From Ancistrus triradiatus (lineage: Eukaryota > Chordata > Actinopteri > Siluriformes > Loricariidae), in NCBI GenBank assembly GCA_025084515.1, contig JAJAGP010000369.1:1-64000 (forward strand): a stretch of 64,000 nucleotides of DNA. The letters are read 5' to 3'. The notes below the pieces were generated by a model, which saw nothing but the letters and a program-made list of their open reading frames with translations, did not search any database and had not been told where the DNA came from. Shown piece by piece: positions 1 through 10,973 of this stretch. Numbering within the stretch: position 1 is the first letter of the stretch; every line of letters begins with the position of its first letter. The translations under genes were made by a program, and so were the position numbers.

Positions 1-709
1 GGTGTGTAATAGTTGGTGAGGTCACAAAGGAGCCCAGGGTAACTTCTAAGCAACTGAAGGCCTCTCTCACATTGGCTAATGTTAATGTTCATGAGTCCAC
101 CATCAGAAGAACACTGAACAACAATGATGTGCATAGCAGGGTTACAAGGAGAAAGCCACTGCTCTCCAAAAAGAAGATTGCTGCTCGTCTGCAGTTTGCT
201 AAAGATCACGTGGACGAGCCAGAAGGCTATTGGAAGAATGTTTTGTGGACAGATGAGACCAAAATAGAACTTTTTGGTTGAAAAGAAAAGCGTTATGTTT
301 GGAGAAAGGAAAACACTGCATTCCAGCATAAGAACCTTATCCCATCTGTGAAACATGGTGGTGGTAGTATCATGGTTTGGGCCTGTTTTGCTGCATCTGG
401 GCAGAACGGCAGGACACTGATGGAACAATGAATTCTGAATGATGGACATCTGTCCATGAACTGAATCTCAAGAGAAGGTGGGTCATGCAGCAAGACAACG
501 ACGATACTTTTGCCACTCACTAATATGTAATATTGGATCATTTTCCTCAATAAATAAATGACCAAGTATAATATTTTTGTCTCATTTCTTTAACTGGGTT
601 CTCTTTATCTACTTTTAGGACTTGTGTGAAAATCTGATGATGTTTTAGGTCGTATTTATGCAGAAATATAGAAAATTCTAAAGGGTTCACAAACTTTCAA
701 GCACCACTG
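1..709 (+). mobile_element. Tc1-like transposon, family A, copy 1 (5' part outside window)
   Basis: This is the 3' part of a Tc1/mariner-superfamily DNA transposon. It enters the window inside the transposase gene and ends in a terminal inverted repeat: the right end at about 683-709 (gggttcacaaactttcaagc, then accactg) is the reverse complement of the left end of copy 3 at 23867. It is followed by TA, the usual Tc1 target. An internal deletion near position 505 joins the transposase directly to the 3' noncoding region, so the copy is dead. Two more copies start at 10974 and 23867. Confidence 0.9.
24..507 (+). pseudogene. Broken Tc1 transposase (family A, copy 1)
   Basis: This is a remnant of a DDE transposase that cuts and reinserts Tc1 elements at TA dinucleotides in the nucleus. 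An open stretch at 72-281 reads from the second DNA-binding subdomain (STIRRTLNNNDVHSR) to the first catalytic aspartate in LWTDETKIELFG. A stop follows at 279-281 where the family normally continues. A shifted frame then reads RYVWRKENTAFQHKN and GGGSIMVWACFAASG. Further stops come before the second catalytic aspartate, in QQDND near 490-503. The region that should hold the third acidic residue (the NPIE motif) has been deleted. It cannot encode an active enzyme. The family assignment is secure because the motifs occur in the right order. Confidence 0.9.
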
Positions 710-775
710 TATAATTCTGGTGGTCTATGATACCTCTTTCCATCAACACTTTAGAGACACCAACTGGCCTAACAT

Positions 776-890
776 GTTTTCATGTGGGAACAAACCCGTA
801 CTAAAACCGCGCTGATGCAGGAGAACATGCAAACTCCCCAGTGATGGAATGCAGGCTGAGACTCGGGATCTTTGGAGGTGTGAGCACATT
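776..890 (-). repeat. tRNA-derived SINE fragment
   Basis: On the minus strand this reads as a degraded tRNA-like head followed by the body motif ggagtttgcatgttctcc, common to several fish SINEs. The same body motif lies near 19545-19560 on the plus strand. Box B is eroded, so the exact family is uncertain. Confidence 0.5.
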
Positions 891-2275
891 TTGTTCCCTA
901 AAAGAATTTGCCACAATCACTGCAAGGAACAAACAACAAAAAAAAAAACACAAAAATCTTCCAAACTAAACTTTAGTTCAAAATTAAAGTCATTCATTAA
1001 AAAGACAACAAATACAATGATGTATTAAAAAAAACATTTAAAAATATCCAAACCCTAGTTACAAATGCAAAACATATTTATCAACAACTGAAAAATCCTG
1101 CAGGTAAATCTATCATGTAATTCATACTGCAGTTTGGAATTTTAAACCTTTCTCACTGCATTGATAAATATTTACGCTGCATATTTGTTCAGATATAAAA
1201 CATAATTCTACTCAATAATATTATTCAGAGTGAAAAAAGCTTAAAAAGCAACAATACTATTAATAACAACAAGAACAAAAAAGTTGTTAAAATAAATGTT
1301 AAGTGAAATAAAACTTTTTATTTATAAAAAAGACAGTGCAAACACAGACAGTGCATTTATCGCTTAAATAAATGTGCATTTAAGTTCAGTAATTTTGTGC
1401 CTCATTTATTATTACTAGTTTAACAGATTACAAAAAACTATGATATCGGCGTTATATATCGGCCTTTGGTCACCCTGCTCTCTGAATATCAGCGCTGGGC
1501 ATTACAAGCTCGTATTACTCAACCAATAATCAGAAATGAAAGTGTAAGTGATAGCACAATAAACCCCTGTGTGAGTGTAAATACAAAACATTATCCTTCT
1601 TAAATCAATTTAGGTTCTCGATTTCTGTATTTCACACTGCAGTACTGTCATGTGAATTTGAATTTGACATGTGATGCTGTGCCTGCAACACGCTGCCTTT
1701 GTACGATCTCGTTTAAGTAATGAGGGGATGATCCAGAGGGCATGTAAACTGTCTCATACGAACACTTCTATTAGGTTGAGTCTGGTAAAGTCTGGGGCCG
1801 GGAGCAGTAACGATGCTTCCTGCTAAGCCATGACATGATGCTCTGTATGTACTAGAACAGAGAGGCGTTTGTAGGCTTTGAACCCACAGATTAATGAACT
1901 CTCCCTGACCTCTGCGTGTCAAGCAACACTTACTAGTAGATTGTTTGTCCCTTGTTAACAGGTGCCTGAAATCAAGCCTGTAACCAACCACACTGGCTTT
2001 TTCATATTATTTTTTTTATTTCACATTCTTGGCTCTATGAGTGATGAGAGTATAAAGATCACCGAACATTAAGCTCAATATAAATAAGACAAATAAAGCT
2101 CCCTTGGTTGATGATTCTGTTTGGTATGCTAAATGAGTTACAGGGAGCAGCAGCGGAAGCAAAGCTTTTTGTTTTACGCTTCACAAGGTCACTGCTGTCT
2201 GTCCAATCGCTGAGAATCCAATCCGGATAAAAATCAAATCAGCCCAGAAATATTAAATGTAGTCCTGGATAGATA
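891..2275. other. Unique AT-rich sequence, no gene seen
   Basis: It contains A-rich runs (920-960, 1020-1045) and many short AT tracts. The one open frame here (1713-1991, minus) shows no recognisable domain and no splice context. I see no repeat with defined ends. Position 2274-2275 is the TA target of the next transposon. Confidence 0.5.
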
Positions 2276-3774
2276 CAGTGGGGCAAAAAAGTATTTAGTC
2301 AGCCACTGATTGTGCAAGTTTTCCTACCTAGAAAGATGAGAGAGGTCTGTAATTTCCATCATAGCTACACTTCAACTATGAGAGACAGAATAAGTATTTG
2401 GTCAATAACAAAAGTTCAACTCAATACTTATGTAACATAACCTTTGTTGGCAATGACAGAGGTCAAACGTTTCCTGTAAGTCTTCACCAGGTTGGCACAC
2501 ACTGTAGCTGGTATTTTGACACATTCCTCCATGCAGATCTCCTCTAGAGCAGTGATGTTTTGGGGCAACACGGACTTTCAACTCCGTTCACACATGTTCT
2601 ATGGGGCTGAGGTCTGGAGACTGGCTAGGCCACTCCAGAAGCTTGAAATGCTTTTCATGGAGCCACTCCTTCGTTGCCTGAGCGGTGTGTTTGGGATCAT
2701 TGTCATGCTGGAAGACCCAGCCACGTTCCATCTTCATGCTCTCACTGATGCAAGGAGGTTTTGGCTTAAAATCTCACGATACATGGCCCCGTTAATCTTC
2801 CCTTACACGGATCCCAGTCGTCCTGTCCCCTCTGCAGAAAAAACGCCCCAAGCATGAGTTTCCAACCCCATGATTCACATGATCCTCATGATTCACTTCC
2901 TCCAACACGGACAGTTGAGGTTTTTACCAAAAATTCTATTTTTTTGGTGGTTTCATCTGATAACATGATACTTCTACCAGTACCTCTTCTGGATCATCCA
3001 TATGCTCTCTGACAAACTTCAGACGAGTCTGGACATGTACTGGCTTAAGCAGGGGGGCACGCCTGGCACTGCAGGATCTGAGTCCCTCTCGGCGTTGTGT
3101 GTTACTGATGGTAGCCTTGTTACTTTGGTCCCAGCCCTCTGCAGGTCATTCATCAGGCCCGTCTGTGTAGGTCTGGGATTTTTGCTTACCGTTCTTATGA
3201 TAATTTTGACCCACGGGATGAGATCTTGCGTGGAGTCACAGATCGAGGGAGATTATCAATGGTCTTGTAAGTCTTCCATTTTCTTACAATTGCTCCCACA
3301 GTTGAGTTATTCACACCAACCTGCTTGCCTATTGTAGATTCACTCTTCCCAGCCTGGTGCAGGCCTACAATTTTCTTCCTGGTGTCCTTCAACAGTTCTT
3401 TGGTCTTGGCCTTGGTTGAGCTTGGAGTCTGACTGTTTGAGGCTGTGGACAGGTGTCTTTTATACAGATAACGATGTCAAACAGGTGCCATTAATAAGGG
3501 AACGGGTGGAGGAAGAAGAGCTTTTAAAGAACGAAGTACAGGTCTGTGAGAGCCAGAAGAAATCTTGTGTTGGTGGGGACCAAAATAATTATTTTCCACA
3601 TGATTTACAATTAAATTCTTTAAAAATCCTACAATGTGATTTCCTGGATTTTTGTTTCTCATTTTGTCTCTAATAGTAGAAGTGTAGCTATGATGAAAAT
3701 TACAGACCTCTCTCATCTTTCTAAGTAGGAGAACTTGCACAATAAAGCTGACTAAATACTTTTTTGAACCACTG
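2276..3774 (-). mobile_element. Tc1-like transposon, family B, full length but inactive
   Basis: This is a complete 1499-bp element flanked by TA on both sides (2274-2275 and 3775-3776). The left terminus (cagtggggcaaaaaagtatt) is the complement of the right terminus (aatacttttttgaaccactg). A further inner match (agaaagatgagagaggtctg at about 2331, and its complement near 3703-3722) shows terminal inverted repeats of roughly 100-120 bp, as in Tc1 elements with long repeats. The transposase runs on the minus strand and is disrupted. It is a different family from copies 1, 10974 and 23867, whose termini read cagtggtgcttgaaag. Confidence 0.92.
2490..3412 (-). pseudogene. Broken Tc1 transposase (family B)
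   Basis: Read on the minus strand, this is a Tc1 transposase relic. The N-terminal helix-turn-helix is open at 3195-3392 (KDTRKKIVGLHQAGKSES, then IGKQVGVNNSTVGAIVRKWK), followed by the NLPRS/PRK linker. All three catalytic sites can still be located. The first aspartate is in SDET near 2953-2960. The second is in a FQHDNDPKHTA-like stretch at about 2685-2713. The glutamate is in a SPDLSPIEH-like stretch at about 2591-2630. The VMVWG-like motif has decayed. No initiator ATG remains upstream of KDTRKK in the expected place, and frameshifts break the frame after about 3195. The long plus-strand frame at 2492-2857 is its antisense shadow. Confidence 0.9.
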
Positions 3775-3779
3775 TACAT

Positions 3780-3905
3780 GCTCAGCTGGCACAGTGGCCA
3801 CTTATCAGTCTGGGTTCCAGTCCCAGAGGTGCCTTATTGTAAGGATGGGCATCAAATTGGCATGTTTGGACACATCTCAAAGTCAGGTACAGCCTTTGAA
3901 TTCCG
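3780..3905 (+). repeat. Possible tRNA-derived SINE fragment
   Basis: The stretch ctggcacagtggcc, then tgggttccagtccc, resembles the head and box B of fish tRNA-derived SINEs. It is followed by a 'ggatgggcatcaaat' segment like SINE bodies that carry 'gggcatccgg'. It lies directly beside the family B element. Its 3' limit is unclear. Confidence 0.4.
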
Positions 3906-4411
3906 ACACAGGCTTCTGAGGCACTCACCAAGGAGGTGAGGATTAAACCTATTTTGAGACCCAGAAAAAAAAAAAAAAATAAGATTTAAAATGCTTTTTT
4001 ACAAGACCTCGAGTGCCACAACATCACTTAAAGGTCAGATCAGTGTGCATCTGACTGGCACAGTCGTGTAACTGGATTTTAAACAAAGTCGTTTATATTG
4101 CCAGGATTGTCTCAGTGCTGATCGTCTTTCCTCTAAACTGTTTGTAAGAGCAGTTCTACTAATTCTAAGACTCTGATCTGTCATCTGTGGCTTTTTTCGG
4201 GTTGTGATCAGATAAGAAAGGAAGCAGGGCGGATGGATACATCGCTGGTCTGACTGAGCAAGCGGACGGATGTTCATTAGCTGGCCGATTTTTCTTAGAA
4301 TCCGTACACAAAGTGAGGCCAGCAGACTAACAATGCTAATGTGGAGGTGTTGGGGGGGTGCATAAACGTGCAAACTCACATCGTATTAGGGTTCATTTTT
4401 TTAAGACATGC

Positions 4412-4415
<4 letters not shown>
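3906..4415. other. Unique sequence, no gene seen
   Basis: It contains a poly-A run near 3965-3978 and otherwise unremarkable sequence. The minus-strand open frame 4035-4379 has no recognisable motif. Confidence 0.45.

Positions 4416-4462
<47 letters not shown>
4416..4462. repeat. (TG)n microsatellite
   Basis: About 23 uninterrupted TG units. It faces the complementary (CA)n tract at 4648-4725. Open frames of Cys-Val through it are microsatellite artefacts. Confidence 0.97.
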
Positions 4463-4465
<3 letters not shown>

Positions 4466-4647
4466 GTTCCATGGTTCCAGGAATCTTTCCGCCTGAGGAC
4501 ATGTGGCAAAATTCATGGAAAGTACAGCAGCTGGACTTCTTTGTCTTGCCCTATAATTACAGTGCGGATGATATGCTCTTCACAACGCTCAGTGTTTAGA
4601 GTTTATAGCAGTAGTTTACTGATTAAGATAAATCATACGGCTTGTAT

Positions 4648-4648
4648 C

Positions 4649-4695
<47 letters not shown>

Positions 4696-4725
4696 CACAC
4701 ACACACACACGCACACACACACACA
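4648..4725. repeat. (CA)n microsatellite
   Basis: A 78-bp CA tract interrupted by three CG steps (4652-4653, 4688-4689 and 4710-4711). It is complementary to the (TG)n tract about 185 bp upstream, so the two arms form a potential inverted repeat. Confidence 0.97.
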
Positions 4726-4934
4726 AGCTTCAATAATCATGATCATAATCATATACACAAAACCAAACGTGCAATTTCTGTATAAACAAATAGCCACGTT
4801 TCTAAAGAAGCACTTCTGACCAATTTTAAAATACTGTGATTTAATGTGATTTGTTATGTTCTCCTTTCAAGGTGCTCATGTGGAGCAGTGGAAATTCACT
4901 AGTCCACCCCCATGTAGTCCTGGATTTGCAACAG

Positions 4935-5025
4935 TGGCCCTGCCAGGCAATGGACTGGCACCTCTTTCTGGGTACATGCTCTCCTGTGTCCTGTGAATTC
5001 CAAGATAGGCTCCGGATCCTGACAT
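4935..5025 (+). repeat. SINE/LINE-type 3' tail fragment
   Basis: The segment reads caatggactggcacctcttt, then an 'aattccaagataggctccggatcc' stretch. This is a mutated form of the tail ('gatggactggcgtcc', 'gataggctccggatc') found in many fish SINEs and their partner LINEs. No tRNA head remains. Confidence 0.55.
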
Positions 5026-5745
5026 TTTGTATTTAATTTGCATATGTCAAATAAAGTCACGCTGGGATATCAGGCTGGCCCAAATCAGATTTCCACATAT
5101 GGTGGAGGAAAATTCTGACACCACTAGTGAAAATGTGTCTAGTTGGCATTGTTGTCAAATCCAATACAAAGGCTTTACAAACCATATAATCAGTGTAACA
5201 ACTTAACTGAATCTGACTCTCCTGGACTTTCCTCCACAGTCACATGTCCTGAACCCCAATGAGCTTTTATGGGGCACTTGAACACAGAGCATTACAGTTT
5301 TAATCGGAGTCTGTTCTAATTTCTGCCTGGTTAACATCAGGCTGACCAATCAGAGCTCGGTCGTCAGGCAGAACAGCTCATCGAGAGCTTACAGGACGAG
5401 CAACAGGCTGCCTCTAAAATATGGATATTAAAGAAAAGATCTGGTGGGGTAGAACTGAAAGGCTGGAGAATGGATGGAAGGGTCTGATTATTTATCCAAG
5501 TGCATTCTGATCTGTTCATGCTCACAAAAACAAACTATAAAAAGCTTCCTGCATTCATCTTCACTCGTGTCTTTGTTTTTCTGCGTTGACATTGTGTAAA
5601 AGACAGAGAGAAATCTCCAACACATTTAATTAAAGAATAAAAAGCAGGGAGTTTAGACAAAAAATGTGTGTGAAGGTGAAGATCCGTTTTTTTTGTCTGT
5701 AAAAATGGTACTCGGTGTGAAAAGGCCTTAAACCAGAGACATCAA
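5026..5745. other. Unique sequence, no gene seen
   Basis: Moderately AT-rich sequence with no repeat ends and no motif-bearing frame. Confidence 0.4.
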
Positions 5746-5749
5746 CAGA

Positions 5750-5935
5750 CAGATTTAGTTCTACAGTGATTTTTTACAACAGAGCATCGTCTCAAAGCAG
5801 CTTAATGATTATCTAAGCCCAAAGCCCTAACTGAGCAAACCTAGGGTGACAGAGGCAAGGAAAAACTCCCTAAACGTTATTAAGAGAAACTTTAGGAGGG
5901 CCAAGACTCAAAAATGGACTTGGGCGGCTTAGATG
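5750..5935 (+). repeat. Fish interspersed repeat ('tctcaaagcagcttta / aaggaaaaactccct' type), copy 1
   Basis: It shares a head motif (gtctcaaagcagctta) and the core ggcaaggaaaaactcccta with the minus-strand copy at 15385-15535. The head motif also occurs in the fragment at 22005-22090. From memory this family is abundant in teleosts. Its class is not clear from these relics. Confidence 0.65.
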
Positions 5936-8786
5936 TTATATGATAGAATTAAACTAAGTTTAATCAATACGTCTAAAACAGTAGTTTAAATACACAGACT
6001 GTAGACTATATAGACTATGATAAACTGAACAGAACACAATAAAATGTCTTGGATCTTGAAGGGGCCACCGACTGACCGATGACCAAAATTCCCTGTATTA
6101 AAACAGATTTTTATTTACTCTCCACAAACCTCCGTTATGAACACGCTCCATGTCCCACACAGTCGACCTCTGTCTCGATATATTTAAGGACTAAATGAGT
6201 TAGGTTAAATCGGAGTGGGGCCTTGCTGGAACAATGCTCGTCACTGGCACAGCTATGCCCTGTAAACACACTGCCATTCCTGGTCACAATTACAGAACCG
6301 GGCCAGACAGTCCTGCCCCAAACACCTACACATGGAAAACAAGGAGCCTGTCTGTTCACACACAAGGGCATCTGTCATGCTGGCCCGGTCGTCCCGCGCT
6401 ATTCTCCCAGCGCTGCGTTCAAATCGTTATTAGAGTTAATTCAATAAATTGTGAGGACACTGATGCTTGTTTTCTGGGTAATAAAGTGATGTGAGGGAAG
6501 AACGAAGGGTTATGCACGTGGACGCGAGTACGCCAAGGAGCCATAGCTTTATATCGGGTATGGGTGCGTGTTGTCCTAATACTTGTGGTGGACTAATGAG
6601 AAAATGTACATGAATCGTTTGTGAGGAGCGACTTAAGACCGGTTCGAAGTTTTGGAAGCTTGAGTGGGATCTTTAATCTCAATTTGTCTGTATTTAAGAG
6701 ATTTATAGAGCAAATACTGCACAAATTATAGCAATGCAGATCATATCATGCCTGCCAGAGATATTTCATAATGCTTTCATTTATTATTTATTCTTCATCT
6801 GAGCTAATCATAAGAAAGAAGCTCGTCCTGGTTCTCACGGTCTCACAGATCTCTCGTTTGAGAGCGAGCACAACGCACATGTCGATAGGTTTGTTTGCTT
6901 TCAAATCACCCTCGGTCCCGTTGGCCTAAAAGTGAAAACGCATTTTACAAACGAGCGTTTGTTCACCGTCTGAAGTATCGACTCCTACTCAATAATGTCT
7001 GATTGAGCGAGGAGAGGGAGCCAAAAGTTCACCGCCAAAGGTTTTAGCCCTCTCGCCCTCCCAGCTGTACTCCGTAAAGAGATCTGCAGCAACCAGATCT
7101 GTAGGTATCACGAAAAACAAACCAGCATAAGAGCTACAAATCCATAACACAAATCCTCTTTGGTCACACGCACTGCGCTCTGTACCGAAGTCTTTTCGGC
7201 CAGATGTCAAGAAACAGAATAATGAACGTGGTATGGCAACGATTAGCATGAACAGCCATTTAATCAGCGCTCAGTTCGGTCCTGGAAGATGTTTGTAATG
7301 CAATCTTAAAGCTATTTGAGAGACCATGGCAAGAATGGGAAAACAAAAGGAATTAAAGCTACACGACCAATTAATTAGTCCTTACGAAACCTATTTGGGT
7401 TAATTAATACTTGAAATGTAAATAAAACCTTTGTGGCTGTTTTTTGCTCCCCTGAGAACTAAATTCATTGCAGGGCCTTTTTTGGTGTGCATTGCCATCT
7501 ATGTAACATTTAAGTTAACAACAGAGAGATGAATTTCTTTTTCTGGAATAACAAAAGCTAAGGGAGCACAGCCTTTACATGTTATCATAATAACCTTATC
7601 ATAGCATTTATGATATATTTTTTTCAAGTAGAAATGATACAGATCAAATAAATACTGAAACGGCTTTATATGAATAATATGTCTTAATCAACTAAAATAA
7701 AATAAAATGTAATAACTGAAGAAGTACAGGCATTAATGTCTATGTTACAGTCCAATATGAGCATAAAATGTATTTTAAACAACTTTTTGGTGTATCATAC
7801 ATTTAAAAATATTTTTAAAAACCTAAATATTGATATAAAATTAGATTATAATTACATTATATTATATTGTGGGCATGAATAGGCCTATATTATAATTATA
7901 TAAAAAACACTTAAAAACTAAAGAATACAAAAACACATAAATACAGTAAAATATTAGACATAAAGGTAAAATAAAAGATACTGGCGCAGTGGGATGAAGG
8001 CATGTACCCACATAAAGTATTAAAACCAAGGACGGATGCTCAGTGTAAGAACTGGCTGCAGTCAGAGGCGTGTGAGCAGCATCCTGAAAGCACGAGATAG
8101 CAGATCAATGCTGAAAAGATAATAATCGCATCATGGATGTCTTATTATGTCAAACTTAAGCACACCCACACACACACACGGCTTTAATTACCGGTATTGC
8201 TTTTGCTTACTGATCCGAAGGGCTTCACTCTGAGAGTGTGTGCAGTGTGTTATCGAGCAGAGGACTGTGGTTTGTACACAATCCTCTGACAAACAGGGTA
8301 AGTGTTGGGTCAGTGAGGGAACACCTGTGTTTTTGGTAGGTGTGATGCTGCTCTGTGCTCATGAGGAGCAGTTCCACCAGCTGGCCTTGATTATAGCATT
8401 GGTAATTACAATCCTGAGGGGCTCCGGGCTCAGGTGTGTACACAGGTACAGGTAGATTTTACACGCAGCATGAAGAAGCTGCACTCCCGCTTCTTAGCAC
8501 CGATGTTTCTTTTTCGGCGAGACACAAGCAGTGATTAGATGAATCAGACAGATTCGGGCTCATGGACTGTTTCAGGTAAAAGTATAGAGGACCTTCAGCA
8601 CCCATACGCCCCAGGCCCTTTTTGTTCTGGAAAATAAGTAACACAACGTCTGCAGAGAACCTCTGCATTTTTTAAGGAACCATATCAAAGCACCTTACCA
8701 ATACACAAAAGGAATTACTAGCAAGCGTGCCCAGACACTGGTTATATGGTAATATGGTTTCAATTTATTTACAGTCAAATTAGAAA
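5936..8786. other. Unique sequence, no gene seen
   Basis: It is strongly AT-rich at 7560-7970. Several short open frames (6135-6494, 6989-7249, 8225-8668) overlap on both strands, and none shows a domain, signal peptide or credible splice context. A short CA run lies at 8163-8179. Confidence 0.45.
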
Positions 8787-8788
8787 TA

Positions 8789-8840
<52 letters not shown>

Positions 8841-8841
8841 T
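8787..8841. repeat. (AAT)n microsatellite
   Basis: About 18 consecutive AAT/TAA units ending in ttgatgatga. Confidence 0.97.
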
Positions 8842-8939
8842 TGATGATGACCGGCAGTATACAAGACAAATAAAGTGTGAAAAAATTAAATAAATAAATA
8901 AAATCTAGATAATATTGCTTTCTAAAATTATATACTTAT

Positions 8940-8941
<2 letters not shown>

Positions 8942-9011
<70 letters not shown>
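8942..9011. repeat. (GT)n microsatellite
   Basis: An uninterrupted (GT)35 tract, the longest perfect dinucleotide run in the window. Confidence 0.98.
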
Positions 9012-9013
<2 letters not shown>

Positions 9014-10394
9014 TGATTCCAAAAATATAAAAAGTAGAAACAATAAAGATAAAATAAACACAAGAAAGGGTTACGTAAATATATTATATTTTTATTTAAT
9101 TTTTTAATGGAGAATATAATACAAAATAAATGTTGATTCCAAAAAGAGAACCATTAAAAAAGAAGAAGCAATAATGGTCAAATAAACACAAAATCGGTTT
9201 ATATTATTGATGCTTCTAAATCAGCTGAAACAAAAAAATTAAAAATTGTTTTTTAAAATTTGCAGAAGTAAATGCGTTTTTTTTTTTTTTTTTACTGGAC
9301 TATATGTGCAAAAAATGAAATAAAAACCAACATTCATCTATTTTATTCTTCCTTACATTATTCAATAAAACTAAATAGAAATATTTAACAAAAACAAAGT
9401 AATCGACATGCTAACTGAACATAAAATATGTAAGATAAATAAAACAAAATATTAAATATAAAACGTATTTTTAAAGACATTTGATCCAGAGATCTTCTGT
9501 TCGATAAAACTGACATCAAACTCCCTTTGGCCTGGTGATTCAGGACCAAGTGTCATGTCAACGATGTCAAGGATCGACAGTGAGAGGCCTGAAACAGCTG
9601 AAATAATGAGAGGTCAGAGGTCACGTAAGATTAAGGGTCCTACCCATGGGTTTACATGCAAAGGCGATCCCTTGGGATCAGAGAGCCGAGGACAGAGGCT
9701 TTTCCGGGGGAATGTTATAAAGACTGAAACGCAGCCCAAGAACACAGTCAGGCTTATCCAGGGGGAATGCAGATGCTGTTCTTCCCAAAATGACGTCACT
9801 TGCAGCAGAAGCATGCGTGTGAGCGATACGGACCATCGAAATACTGAGTGTTTGCAAGGTACGCAAGATCGTAGCCCCGATCCCTGGCGGACGTGACTTC
9901 TTGTGCTCTCACTATTGGGGATTTGAGCAGAAAGACATGATTTCATCTCCAGGCATTGTGAAAATGATGAACCGAGCCCTTGTGGATGCAGCATTTCTGA
10001 TTCGCGTACGGTTTTTATAACAGTCTCTCCGGGTCACGTCAGCACATTCGAAGCAAACAGTTGAGAACAGAGCATGAAGCCGGTTCCAACGCCGGACGGG
10101 TTTGAGAGCAGCAAAAAACAGGATAACTTGTAGAAACATGACTGAGGCAAATAGGACATCCAGCAGCAGCGTGTCCTTTAATTCAATCCATAAAGCGAAT
10201 CCGGTTGAGAGGCAAAGATCGCCGAACCAGGTCAGACACGGGGTTTGGAGTCGATGCAGTGATGACAGTGCATATATCGCCTAGCATTAACTTCTATCCA
10301 ATTCTAATTACTACTTTTTAAACAATTAGTGCCTCAACAGCTTTAAACTGAACACGCCGACAAACTACAATTACAGACCACAGTTAGCGTTGCA
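9012..10394. other. AT-rich then mixed unique sequence, no gene seen
   Basis: 9012-9480 is very AT-rich with an 18-bp poly-T run near 9278. 9550-9995 is less AT-rich and open in overlapping frames on both strands (9555-9896 plus, 9614-9994 minus), but without any recognisable protein. A perfect CRE-like octamer TGACGTCA lies at 9791-9798. Confidence 0.4.
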
Positions 10395-10850
10395 ACAAAC
10401 AACAGGGATCAGCTCTCAGTAATTGAGCTCTCTTCCCTCTTTTCATAATCAATCTTCTTCGTCTGGAGCGTAGGAGGGCTTTTGAACGGCGAGCCCGGAC
10501 GACAGCCCTAATAATTTGTTAGGCGTCGAGCCCTCCGACTAACCAGGGGATTAGATGGAAATTGGTTTGGCAGCAGACTTTCACTGCAACTCTCGAGTTT
10601 GCTGCTAACAGGATTTGCCATCAGCTCAGTATATCAAAGTCTCGCCGCTTCGATAAGGAGTCAGCACTTCACCAAATTAAAAAGTGACCCACAGGTGGGC
10701 CGCGCTCCGGCACTGATGGAGGGACCGGGAGCTAATTGCTTTTTAATTCTGTTACGAGGCCCATCCAATTAAAGCTCTCCCTCTGAAGGATGGGCTTTTA
10801 CTACGTACTGGATGGGGGGTGAAGTTTATTGAGGACGAGGTGCTGCGTAA
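10395..10850. promoter_or_regulatory. Candidate conserved noncoding regulatory block
   Basis: Repeat-free and richer in GC than its surroundings, with homeodomain-type cores (gctaattgc, ccaattaaagc, taataattt) in complex non-repetitive sequence. No coding frame crosses it. This texture is typical of vertebrate enhancers, but conservation is inferred, not tested. Confidence 0.3.
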
Positions 10851-10973
10851 GACAGTCGTCTTATTAACCCAGAGTGACTGGGAGGGACTGATATACAGTG
10901 CAAAAGGCAAGCGAATAGCAACCACTCACTCAACATCCACTTCAGATCCTCACGTTGTCTGAACTCTGTATTA

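Noticed and set aside
2492..2857. 121-codon plus-strand frame
   Set aside because: Antisense shadow of the family B Tc1 transposase.
4358..4819. 153-codon open frame rich in Cys-Val and Thr-His
   Set aside because: It runs through the (TG)n and (CA)n tracts; its composition is purely microsatellite.
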